A stretch of 5,306 nt of DNA from Methanomassiliicoccales archaeon (GTDB taxonomy: Archaea; Thermoplasmatota; Thermoplasmata; Sysuiplasmatales; Sysuiplasmataceae): NCBI GenBank assembly GCA_027365715.1, contig DAHXLZ010000302.1:1-5306 (forward strand), in the 5' to 3' direction. Position numbers and translations under genes: made by a program. Under the pieces are notes generated by a model, which worked only from the letters and a program-made list of their open reading frames with translations, did no database searches and was not told where the DNA came from. Below, piece by piece: positions 1 through 5,182 of this stretch (position 1 is its first letter; the number at the start of each line of letters is the position of its first letter).

Positions 1-23
1 GACATCAACATCCCCTGCGATCC

Positions 24-32
24 TTAAAAATA
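24..32 (+). promoter_or_regulatory. Archaeal TATA box of the tRNA-Leu gene
   Basis: TTAAAAATA is centred about 27 bases upstream of the first tRNA base, which is the spacing expected between an archaeal TATA box and its transcription start. A T/A-poor, G-rich stretch separates it from the tRNA. Transcription would start at or just before the mature 5' end. Confidence 0.65.
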
Positions 33-54
33 CGAAGTGTGTAGGGGGTAGGGC

Positions 55-139
55 GCGAGGGTAGCCAAGTATGGCCAAAGGCGGCAGACTCAAGATCTGT
101 TCTCGAAGGAGTTCCTCGGTTCAAATCCGAGCCCTCGCA
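55..139 (+). tRNA. tRNA-Leu, anticodon CAA
   Basis: A full cloverleaf can be folded. The acceptor stem pairs GCGAGGG (55-61) with CCCTCGC (132-138), with discriminator A at 139. The D stem is GCC/GGC. The anticodon stem (84-88 with 96-100) encloses the loop CTCAAGA, giving anticodon CAA at 91-93, which reads UUG. A long class II variable arm (CTC/GAG, about 101-114) is typical of leucine tRNAs. The T arm is CTCGG-TTCAAAT-CCGAG (115-131). No CCA is encoded (the next bases are TACC), as is common in archaea, and no intron is seen. tRNA 3' ends are common integration sites for archaeal viruses and plasmids, and the genes that follow look like mobile-element genes. Confidence 0.96.
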
Positions 140-183
140 TACCGCCAAAAGTTCAATACTCTTACTCTGAAATGCTGCTCTGC

Positions 184-843
184 TTATATACTGATGGGAT
201 CGCTTTCTAAAATATAATTTTCCGCCGATATATTTTCAGCGTTGAATAGCTCAGAAACCGGTCCTCTGATCATGACTTCAAACCTTACCGAACTCATCTC
301 TTCATATGTCTTATTTTCCTCTTCATTATAAAATTCAGCGTCCTCTTTAAGCCGCTGCCAGTAACCTCTTGGCTGACGCTTCACAGCCAGGACGTTCTCC
401 AGTGAAGCATACACATTGACGAACAGCCAGAGGATTCCATTAATTACTTCCGGCCTCAGAGGATCCAGTCTTAAATCCTGTTTTCTCGCTCCTTTCCATC
501 CTGAAGTCGACAATTCGCGAAGGAGACAAACCCATTCATCTATGACCTTGGAGAAGTACGGCTGTGGCAGATTGGAAAGGTACTGTAGAATTTCATCCGG
601 ACTGAGATCGTTTCTTTTGCATTCACATTCCCGGCTGACGGGATTCCATTCAACAGGGCATTTTTCCGATAACTGCGCACACACTTTCTCAGCCACCTTA
701 CGGCCTTGTCTGTTACCTATGCCCTTTCTGACGTGGAATTCATGGACTTCATCTACAGTTGTCTTCCCATGAGTGATGACGAAAGGCAACGTCTCTTTGA
801 GAATCCATCCTTTAGCCCTTCTTTCAGAAGCCTGTTCTCCCAT
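184..843 (-). CDS. Uncharacterised 219-aa protein, possible N-terminal winged-helix region
   Basis: I do not recognise this family. It is the only leftward gene in the window; it converges on the tRNA and diverges from the replication operon. Residues 15-58 could form a winged-helix-like unit: a helix, then TTVDEVHEFHVRKG, then a basic helix with GNRQGRKVAEKV. This is suggestive only. Four cysteines follow (C55, C62, C73, C75 in ECEC) and could bind metal. Residues 79-185 are predicted largely helical with a hydrophobic core (GILWLFVNVYASLENVL, 136-152), followed by an acidic stretch rich in E and N. There is no signal peptide, no convincing membrane segment, and none of the R...HxxR...Y residues of a tyrosine recombinase, although its place beside a tRNA is where an integrase might be expected. 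The start ATG has no SD but lies about 29 bases from a TATA box, which fits a leaderless message. It could be a regulator of the divergent operon. Confidence 0.75.
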   Translation of the reverse strand: MGEQASERRAKGWILKETLPFVITHGKTTVDEVHEFHVRKGIGNRQGRKVAEKVCAQLSEKCPVEWNPVSRECECKRNDLSPDEILQYLSNLPQPYFSKVIDEWVCLLRELSTSGWKGARKQDLRLDPLRPEVINGILWLFVNVYASLENVLAVKRQPRGYWQRLKEDAEFYNEEENKTYEEMSSVRFEVMIRGPVSELFNAENISAENYILESDPISI

Positions 844-868
844 CGAGTAAGTCTATGCATCAGGAGGG

Positions 869-876
869 TATAAAAC
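869..876 (-). promoter_or_regulatory. TATA box for the leftward 219-aa gene
   Basis: Read on the minus strand this is GTTTTATA. Its centre is about 29 bases from the start codon at 843, so transcription would begin within a few bases of the ATG. The gap shows no SD sequence, which supports a leaderless or nearly leaderless transcript. The call rests on sequence and spacing only. Confidence 0.5.
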
Positions 877-919
877 ATTTGTTTGTGGATACCAGAAAAA
901 TGGTGAATAAAGCTTGTCA

Positions 920-929
920 TTTATGAAAA
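920..929 (+). promoter_or_regulatory. Possible TATA box for the rightward operon
   Basis: TTTATGAAAA is the most TATA-like A/T stretch on the plus strand upstream of the 1025 start. It would place the transcription start near 946-956, inside the palindrome at 935-966, so a protein bound there could block initiation. The match to the archaeal consensus is imperfect, and TATAAAAC at 869 is an alternative. Confidence 0.3.
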
Positions 930-934
930 ATTAC

Positions 935-966
935 GAGTCGTACTGTCCTTAACGACTGTACGACTC
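935..966. repeat. 32-bp near-perfect palindrome, likely operator
   Basis: GAGTCGTAC (935-943) is the exact reverse complement of GTACGACTC (958-966). Inside these arms, GTC (945-947) pairs with GAC (954-956) around a central TTAA (949-952). Only two symmetric positions break the dyad (944/957 and 948/953). It sits in the divergent intergenic region, 59 bases before the AbrB-like gene and 92 bases from the leftward start. A dyad this symmetric is typical of a site for a dimeric or tetrameric DNA-binding protein. No T-tract follows it, so a terminator is less likely. Confidence 0.75.
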
Positions 967-1024
967 ATGCGTACTATCTTTCAACAAGACAACAAAAGTA
1001 AGCCCTAAAGTATCACTATGGAAT

Positions 1025-1192
1025 ATGGCCGGAAACTTTCAATGGGTAAGAAAAGTCCTTAGAATACATGGAACGTTCTATATCTCGATCCCTGTTCAAT
1101 GGGTAAACGCGAATGGTCTGTTCCCTGGCAGCAAGCTCGTTATTGAGGCCTCAGAAGACGGACTGTCTATTTGGCCGGAGGGGGGACTATGA
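1025..1192 (+). CDS. AbrB/SpoVT-like (swapped-hairpin) small DNA-binding protein, 55 aa
   Basis: The core RKVLRIHGTFYISIPVQWV, then GLFPGSKLVIEASEDGLSI (residues 9-50), follows the AbrB/MazE pattern: a basic strand, a strand ending in [I/L]P, an amphipathic segment, then G-[hydrophobic]-x-x-G-[D/S]-x-[hydrophobic] and a final strand after an E-D-G turn. Family members bind DNA as dimers and act as transition-state regulators or antitoxins. No toxin gene lies beside it, so a regulator of this operon is more likely. ATG 1025 is the only usable start: the frame has a stop at 950-952 and no other ATG, GTG or TTG in between. It lacks a clear SD. Its stop overlaps the next start as ATGA, and it is the first gene of the rightward operon. 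The family call rests on pattern recognition rather than a search. Confidence 0.72.
   Translation: MAGNFQWVRKVLRIHGTFYISIPVQWVNANGLFPGSKLVIEASEDGLSIWPEGGL
1038..1106 (+). repeat. Pair of identical 12-base direct repeats
   Basis: TTCAATGGGTAA occurs at 1038-1049 and again at 1095-1106. The copies are 57 bases apart, exactly 19 codons, and encode FQWVRK and VQWVNA in the same frame of the AbrB-like gene. They may be an internal duplication or binding sites read by the protein itself; repetition of the QWV peptide alone would not require identical codons. Confidence 0.6.
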
Positions 1193-1278
1193 GCTGGGCC
1201 AAGGTTTTCCAACTTTGGCAGGAGCTCACTGGTGAAAATCTTCTCGAAGAAAAGCCAAAAAAAGAGGCTGAGCAGTGA
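1189..1278 (+). CDS. Small 29-aa peptide, translationally coupled
   Basis: The peptide starts MSWAKVFQLWQELTGENLLE and ends in a charged tail (EKPKKEAEQ). It looks like a single amphipathic helix with no recognised family. Three features favour a real gene: a strong SD (GGAGGG, 1177-1182) at proper spacing, an ATGA overlap with the AbrB-like gene, and a GTGA overlap with the following gene. It could be a small partner of the AbrB-like protein, or a leader whose translation couples the genes on either side. No function can be assigned. Confidence 0.55.
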   Translation: MSWAKVFQLWQELTGENLLEEKPKKEAEQ

Positions 1279-1619
1279 CGCAAAAAGCCCCCTCCCCCGG
1301 CAAGGGGAGGAAGCAGACAACAAGCGGTTCTCGTATCAATTCTCAAAGTAATAAAGCTATGCGTGAAAATTCCGTCTGGAATGTTATATGTGAAAGCCCA
1401 GGCTGCGGATGGTCTGCACAGTTCGCAACAGGCAGGGAAGCAGGAGAGGCAGGCTGGAAGCACCACAGGACGCATCACCAGGAGAAAACAGGCAATTCTC
1501 ACCATGGCAACTGCCCGTCCACACATATTTTCAAAACGGCAAAGGGGAAAGGGCACTTTCCCGTGAGTTTCACAGGTGAGGCGTATCAGAAGACCTCCGG
1601 ACCGGCAAGGAGCGCTTAG
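1275..1619 (+). CDS. Small zinc-finger-like protein, 114 aa
   Basis: A probable zinc site lies at residues 36-68: C39-x4-C44 in CESPGCGW, then about 18 residues later histidines at 63, 64, 67 and 68 (KHHRTHH). This gives a CCHH spacing seen in small archaeal and viral zinc fingers. A second H/C-rich stretch follows (HH 76-77, C80, H84), then a basic tail. The first 28 residues are low in complexity and basic. The chosen start is GTG 1275, which overlaps the preceding stop as GTGA and has GAGG at 1264-1267; ATG 1359, just before the zinc core, is an alternative but has no SD. The gene ends 2 bases before the primase start. A role in nucleic-acid or protein binding for the replication module is inference. 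Confidence 0.65.
   Translation: MTQKAPSPGKGRKQTTSGSRINSQSNKAMRENSVWNVICESPGCGWSAQFATGREAGEAGWKHHRTHHQEKTGNSHHGNCPSTHIFKTAKGKGHFPVSFTGEAYQKTSGPARSA
1291..1310 (+). other. GC-rich hairpin near the start of the zinc-finger-like gene
   Basis: CCTCCCC (1291-1297) pairs perfectly with GGGGAGG (1304-1310) across a 6-base loop. In RNA this would be a stable stem 16 bases after the GTG start, and its 3' arm contains an SD-like GGGGAGG. It could tune translation of the gene or act as a processing site. No T-tract follows, so it is not called a terminator. Confidence 0.45.
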
Positions 1620-1621
1620 AA

Positions 1622-2476
1622 ATGACAATCCCAGAGCAATTGAACGATTTTCTGCACATCCGCTTAGTCAGGATAAAAGCTGGAAGCAAAGAGCCGGTTG
1701 ATAAGGGTTATCAGAAGAGAGCAAACTTCCGGTACGGCAGTCCTGAGATTCTAAAGTGGATTGAGAATGGCGGCAATGTTGCGGCTCTTTCACTTAATGG
1801 CTTCTGTGTCTTCGTGGACGGCGACACTCAAGCGATCCAAGCCGCATTGACGGCATTGCCCGAAACGTTTTCCTGGTCAACAGGGAAGCCGGGGCACAGA
1901 CAGTTCTCATATAAGGTTCAAGACGGGCCGATGCACTCGATGCCATTGAGCGACGGCGCATATTTGAAAGGGGTTGCGGGCTATGTGCTGATACCCCCAT
2001 CGGTGCATCCAAACGGCACTAAATACGGCTCATCGGTAACCGACGTGCCTATTGCAACGGTAACGAAGGCCGCACTCATTGAGGTTCTTAAGCCGTTCGG
2101 TGCGACAGTTGAGTCTCCGACGAAAACAGCCCCTAAAGTGCAGAGACAAGGCAAAGGGCTTCGTGACATTGAACCGATTGTGAAAGCGCTCATGGACTTC
2201 TGGCCAAACCCCCCGGGTGAAAATCATCGGCATGACCTGACGCTTGCAATTGCGGGTTTTGTTGCCCGAAGCGGCGGAAGCGAAGAGCAGGCAGTCGGCA
2301 TCGTGCAGGAGCTCGTAAACAGAACGGGCTGCGGATTCGTGCATGTTTCCGAATCAGCCAGGGCATTCAGGAGCTCTATCGAGAGACTGAAGGCCGGCGA
2401 AAAACCGGTACGAGGACTCACGGCAATCTCAAAAATCTTGAGCGAAATTGAAGGTGAAGCACATGAAATCCGATGA
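1622..2476 (+). CDS. Bifunctional primase-polymerase (Prim-Pol, archaeo-eukaryotic primase superfamily)
   Basis: The N-terminal 160 residues match the Prim-Pol fold of plasmid and virus primases, which make primers and can extend DNA. Visible motifs are the start signature IKAGSKEPVDKGYQK (18-32), motif I FVDGD (64-68) with the metal-binding D66 and D68, motif II STGKPGH (86-92) with the catalytic-type H92, and the conserved YVLIPPSVHPNG (121-132). The residue where family members usually carry the third acidic ligand appears to be Y114 (AYLKGVAGYV), so catalytic status is uncertain. After a linker (160-180), a helical C-terminal domain (183-273) has the GENHRHDLTLAIAGF signature (199-213) often found after Prim-Pol. 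The ATG has the SD AAGGAG at 1607-1612. The protein lacks a helicase domain, which is supplied by the next, overlapping gene. The expected role is primer synthesis at the element's own origin. Confidence 0.9.
   Translation: MTIPEQLNDFLHIRLVRIKAGSKEPVDKGYQKRANFRYGSPEILKWIENGGNVAALSLNGFCVFVDGDTQAIQAALTALPETFSWSTGKPGHRQFSYKVQDGPMHSMPLSDGAYLKGVAGYVLIPPSVHPNGTKYGSSVTDVPIATVTKAALIEVLKPFGATVESPTKTAPKVQRQGKGLRDIEPIVKALMDFWPNPPGENHRHDLTLAIAGFVARSGGSEEQAVGIVQELVNRTGCGFVHVSESARAFRSSIERLKAGEKPVRGLTAISKILSEIEGEAHEIR
2452..2457 (+). promoter_or_regulatory. Shine-Dalgarno site deciding the helicase start
   Basis: AGGTGA lies 5 bases before ATG 2463 and inside the end of the primase gene. It favours ATG 2463 over the in-frame TTG at 2448, which has no such site. 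The same AGGTGA with 5-base spacing precedes ATG 4934. Confidence 0.7.
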
Positions 2477-4337
2477 AGCAATGGAGGCAATCCGCGAAGC
2501 CGCAAAAGGGCCAGGCGAGGAGTGTTTTCAAACAGCCTCCGTCGATGGAATAGAGTTGAAGATTCATTATTACGAATACAAAGAGGCTGAGAAGGTTGAC
2601 CTGCACCGGACAGCGAACGAGATCAGGCGCAAACTACATGTCGAAGTTCTCAAAGACAGACGCGGCCGCGTCGTCGGAATATTTCATTACGATTTCAAAC
2701 AAGGTTTCTATCGTCAGGATGGAGAGCGGAGAATTCGGGAAGTGGCTGAGCAGATTTTCATGAAGGCCGCGAGCACGAATTTAAAGAACGAATTACTCGC
2801 GCACATTTCCGATTTTGGTTTTCAGTATTTAGACAAGTGGCAGGCATCAGGGCTCAATCACATTGTCGTTAACAACGGAACACTCAATTTGGCGAAGGCT
2901 TCGATGGGGGACATCCCGCTCGAACCACACAGCCCAGAATTCCACTGCCTGAATAAGTTGAATGTGGATTTCGATTCAGGCGCGACGGCTGATATCTTGA
3001 TAAATCATCTTAACCGGGTCATGCCTTCTGTGGATGATCAGCTTGCTTTTCAGAAGTTCATCGGATCCATGCTCGACAGCGCTTCGTATTCGCATCAAAA
3101 GGTCTTGTTTCTTTATGGTGCGGAAGGAAGCGGGAAGACAGTAACACTCAAGGTTTTTGTCAAATTTTTCGGAGAAGATAACATACGCGGCAAGACACTT
3201 CAGGAGCTGTCTGAGAACCGTTTTGCGACAGCTGATTTATTCAGCGCCTTCGCGAATGTTTGTGAAGAGCTTCCGCAGAAGTCTATCGTCTATTTGGAGC
3301 GACTCAACCGACTGACCGGCGGCTGGGTTGAAGGTGAGCATAAAAATGGCCGGCCCTTTGGATTTTATCAGAATGCAAAGATCGCAGTTGCATGCAATGA
3401 CCTTCCGAAGATAAATGCTGAACAGACGACGGTGCGGGCATTTATGAGCCGTCTTCTGATCATCGTCTTTAATCAAACCATCAGGGGAACTGATTCAGAG
3501 GTGGCAAATTACGATGAGGTCCTGCTCAATCAGAAATCGGGTCTCCTAAACTGGATACTCGCCGGCTACGCAAAGTACCGCCAGGACGGAGGAAAGATAA
3601 AAGCTACGCGAACCACAGATGATACACTTGAGTATTACATCGCAAACAGCGATTTCGTACAGTTTTTTGCGGACGGTTGCACGGAATCCGGTGACCGTGA
3701 AAAGGACTTTGTCCTTCTTGAGGAACTATGGCAGGCATACCTGGACGAGGCGAAAAAGAGAAAAGTAAAAACCGTAGTAAGACAGACATTTTTATCTACT
3801 TTCCCGCAGAAGTTCAAAGGATCAACGGCAAAGGCTCGACAGCGTGTACCGAATAGCACAAACGAGCAGCGATTAGAATATGTCTTCCCTGGAGTCAAAT
3901 TGCTCCCTCCTGAGCGCCGTTTCGGGCGTGAAAACGGAGTCGCAAACATTGACAAAGAAGAGCATGCTAATCAAGTTTTTCTGGAAGCGGGTACCCCCCT
4001 TCAAGTAGGTACAGCAGGTACGAAAAGCGCAAAAGGGGGGGAAGATGTACCTGCTGTACCTACTTCAGACCCCCTACCCGCTTCCAGAAAAGTAGAAAAT
4101 CCTGATAAAGAATCGCACGGTGAAGAACCTGTCGAAACTGCCATTTTGGGTATCTTGAAATCTGCCCGTGGAGAGTATCTCGAACAGTCTATTTTTATGC
4201 TGTCCTCGACACTTAGAAGTTACGGGCATGAAGTCTCTCCGGATAGTGTTAAAGCCATTTGTGAGCGACTTTTATCTATTGGCAAGCTGAGAGTTAGGAA
4301 CGAGAAGTATTCAGCAGTTCTGGAGGCGTACCCATGA
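2463..4337 (+). CDS. Superfamily 3 replicative helicase, D5/P4-primase-helicase type
   Basis: The protein has 624 residues from ATG 2463. Residues 60-170 resemble the D5 N-terminal region, including FHYDFKQGFYR (74-84) and NHIVVNNGTLNL (132-143). The SF3 ATPase follows: Walker A GAEGSGKT (219-226, with K225), a Walker B region FANVCEEL (263-270, with E268 and E269), motif C KIAVACNDLP (306-315) with sensor N312, and a likely arginine finger R330 in RAFMSRLLIIVF. Such proteins form hexamers that unwind the origin and fork. A low-complexity linker (about 482-555) contains the inverted repeat described separately. Residues 556-616 look like a winged helix, comparable in position to the origin-binding domain of P4 alpha protein. 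The start overlaps the primase stop by 14 bases, so the two should be made together as a split primase-helicase. The stop overlaps the next start as ATGA. Confidence 0.92.
   Translation: MKSDEAMEAIREAAKGPGEECFQTASVDGIELKIHYYEYKEAEKVDLHRTANEIRRKLHVEVLKDRRGRVVGIFHYDFKQGFYRQDGERRIREVAEQIFMKAASTNLKNELLAHISDFGFQYLDKWQASGLNHIVVNNGTLNLAKASMGDIPLEPHSPEFHCLNKLNVDFDSGATADILINHLNRVMPSVDDQLAFQKFIGSMLDSASYSHQKVLFLYGAEGSGKTVTLKVFVKFFGEDNIRGKTLQELSENRFATADLFSAFANVCEELPQKSIVYLERLNRLTGGWVEGEHKNGRPFGFYQNAKIAVACNDLPKINAEQTTVRAFMSRLLIIVFNQTIRGTDSEVANYDEVLLNQKSGLLNWILAGYAKYRQDGGKIKATRTTDDTLEYYIANSDFVQFFADGCTESGDREKDFVLLEELWQAYLDEAKKRKVKTVVRQTFLSTFPQKFKGSTAKARQRVPNSTNEQRLEYVFPGVKLLPPERRFGRENGVANIDKEEHANQVFLEAGTPLQVGTAGTKSAKGGEDVPAVPTSDPLPASRKVENPDKESHGEEPVETAILGILKSARGEYLEQSIFMLSSTLRSYGHEVSPDSVKAICERLLSIGKLRVRNEKYSAVLEAYP
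3977..4091. repeat. 115-bp interrupted inverted repeat with 9-base GGTAC iterations inside the helicase gene
   Basis: The outer arms, 17 bases at 3977-3993 (TTTTCTGGAAGCGGGTA) and 4075-4091, are exact reverse complements. The inner arms, 19 bases at 4003-4021 (AAGTAGGTACAGCAGGTAC) and 4047-4065, are also exact. Between outer and inner arms each side has 9 unpaired bases containing a C-run (3994-3999 and 4070-4074). The 25-base loop carries a run of seven G (4035-4041) that could pair with either C-run. GGTAC starts at 3990, 4008 and 4017, and its complement GTACC at 4047 and 4056, all in 9-base steps. The repeat encodes GTAGT on one arm and VPAVPT on the other (residues 505-543), in the linker between the ATPase and the C-terminal winged-helix-like region. 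Confidence 0.9.
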
Positions 4338-4513
4338 CCTACTGCATTAATGAGCCGACAGTGGCCCGTATTGTCACCATGCGCCGCAATCGCTTCCCTT
4401 GGCGCGTTATATCTCGCAGGACGGGCCTTTCTGTTCCAATATGCCGGAAGGCCTACAGACAATGGCAGGCTGCCAGGGCAGCGGAGGCTGAGAGGGAAGA
4501 GGTAGGGCCATGA
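4334..4513 (+). CDS. Small HTH-like basic protein, 59 aa
   Basis: The protein is arginine-rich. Residues 8-44 can be read as a helix-turn-helix: TVARIVTMRRN, then FPWRVISRRTG, then LSVPICRKAYRQW. The pattern x-V-I-S-x-x-T-G-L-S-x-x-x-[C/V] is typical of the turn and recognition helix in small HTH proteins. A charged helical tail (QAARAAEAEREE) follows. The start ATG overlaps the helicase stop as ATGA and has the SD GGAGG at 4322-4326; the stop overlaps the next gene in the same way. A role as element regulator or DNA-binding accessory is inference. Confidence 0.65.
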   Translation: MTYCINEPTVARIVTMRRNRFPWRVISRRTGLSVPICRKAYRQWQAARAAEAEREEVGP

Positions 4514-4653
4514 AGCATAGCAACTATCCTCCTGCCTCCAGGCCGCGCACAGAGTATCGCTGCGAGGCCTGCGACTTCAAGACACAGAATCATAGCAATG
4601 CCCGCACACACAGCCGGCAGACCGGCCATCCTTTCGCGGAATGGAGGTTTTGA
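4510..4653 (+). CDS. Single C2H2 zinc-finger protein, 47 aa
   Basis: One classical C2H2 finger fills the C-terminal half: YRCEACDF with C18-x2-C21, then H34 after 12 residues and H40 after 5 more (HSRQTGH). H28 is an extra histidine. The N-terminal 15 residues are short, basic and proline-containing. Single-finger proteins of this size are common in archaeal viruses and plasmids, where known cases bind DNA. It has the SD GAGGT (4499-4503) and an ATGA overlap with the HTH-like gene, so it is co-translated with that gene and the helicase. Its target is unknown. Confidence 0.75.
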   Translation: MKHSNYPPASRPRTEYRCEACDFKTQNHSNARTHSRQTGHPFAEWRF

Positions 4654-4693
4654 GCAGTGTATAGGTCCAGGTCCACATTTCAATCAGAAGGAC

Positions 4694-4699
4694 GGGAGG
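4694..4699 (+). promoter_or_regulatory. Shine-Dalgarno site deciding the start of the 72-aa gene
   Basis: GGGAGG lies 6 bases before ATG 4706. An in-frame ATG at 4598 would extend the protein by 36 residues but overlap the C2H2 gene heavily and has no SD, so 4706 is preferred. Confidence 0.75.
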
Positions 4700-4705
4700 A
4701 AGAAC

Positions 4706-4924
4706 ATGAAATTCACAGCGATTGAAGACATGCCAAGGAATGAGCTTGAGGAGTGGCTGGATAAGATTCTGGAAGTTATTGGTTTCAAATACATCCATAC
4801 TGGAGCAAGCTTGAGCGAAACGGAACTCCAGCTGACAGCCATGATCTACAAGACAATCGTAAAGCGGTTCGATGAGGAAGAGGAGCGCGACAGGCAGAAT
4901 GAAGATAAATACCGGGAATTGTAG
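4706..4924 (+). CDS. Uncharacterised 72-aa helical acidic protein
   Basis: I do not recognise a family. The sequence reads as two or three helices: EDMPRNELEEWLDKILEVIG (7-26), then a longer one around SETELQLTAMIYKTIVKRF (37-55), ending in a very acidic and charged tail (DEEEERDRQNEDKYREL). There are no cysteines, no signal peptide and no membrane segment. It is separated from the C2H2 gene by 52 bases, the longest gap in the rightward operon, and ends 9 bases before the next start. The strong SD and the tight neighbours support a real gene. Confidence 0.7.
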   Translation: MKFTAIEDMPRNELEEWLDKILEVIGFKYIHTGASLSETELQLTAMIYKTIVKRFDEEEERDRQNEDKYREL

Positions 4925-4933
4925 GTGAAAGAA

Positions 4934-5182
4934 ATGTCTGAAAAAAAGGTGAAAGTAAGAGCACACGAACGGGTAAGGGAAGGCCAGCCAGAACACGTCA
5001 AACAGCACAGTCGGACGATTGAGGGCAGGGGCAGAGGCCCTCTGTCTGAGAAGCCTCCGGAGGATGAGGAGCTCGACGTCACCGCGACAGTCGAAGGGAA
5101 GACGGACTCGAGCGGCCAGCTGAAGGATGCCAGGGTGAGCGAAGTCAAGCTCCGGCCCAGGAAGGAAGACAAGGATGACTGA
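4934..5182 (+). CDS. Uncharacterised 82-aa highly charged protein
   Basis: The N-terminal segment is basic (SEKKVKVRAHERVREGQPEH, 2-21), with alternating strand-like residues, and continues VKQHSRTIEGRGRGP. The middle and C-terminus are acidic and then mixed (PPEDEELDVTATVEG, 41-55, and LRPRKEDKDD). The protein is probably largely disordered, and no family can be named. ATG 4934 is chosen because AGGTGA (4923-4928) sits 5 bases upstream; GTG 4925, three codons earlier, is a weaker option. It overlaps the next start by 8 bases. The basic, nucleic-acid-friendly first part could contact DNA or RNA, but that is a guess. Confidence 0.65.
   Translation: MSEKKVKVRAHERVREGQPEHVKQHSRTIEGRGRGPLSEKPPEDEELDVTATVEGKTDSSGQLKDARVSEVKLRPRKEDKDD

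Noticed and set aside
140..183. Terminator or att repeat between the tRNA and the leftward gene
   Set aside because: No T-run, stem or second copy of the tRNA 3' end is visible in the window.
416..772. 118-aa open frame on the plus strand
   Set aside because: It lies wholly opposite the 219-aa leftward gene, has no SD and reads as low-structure Ser/Arg-rich sequence; a shadow frame.
1363..1566. 67-aa plus-strand frame inside the zinc-finger-like gene
   Set aside because: A different reading frame of the 114-aa gene; no SD and no zinc motif, whereas the chosen frame has the CCHH pattern and coupled start.
1096..1628. Two overlapping open frames on the minus strand
   Set aside because: They are antisense to the coupled small genes and the zinc-finger-like gene, with Cys/Leu/Phe-rich composition typical of the complement of coding DNA.
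3977..4091. Inverted repeat as a transcription terminator
   Set aside because: It lies inside an open helicase frame whose C-terminal domain continues after it, and no T-tract follows.
4577..5008. 143-aa hydrophobic minus-strand frame resembling a membrane protein
   Set aside because: The Phe/Leu runs are the complement of Lys/Glu-rich codons in the two well-supported plus-strand genes; no promoter or SD seen.
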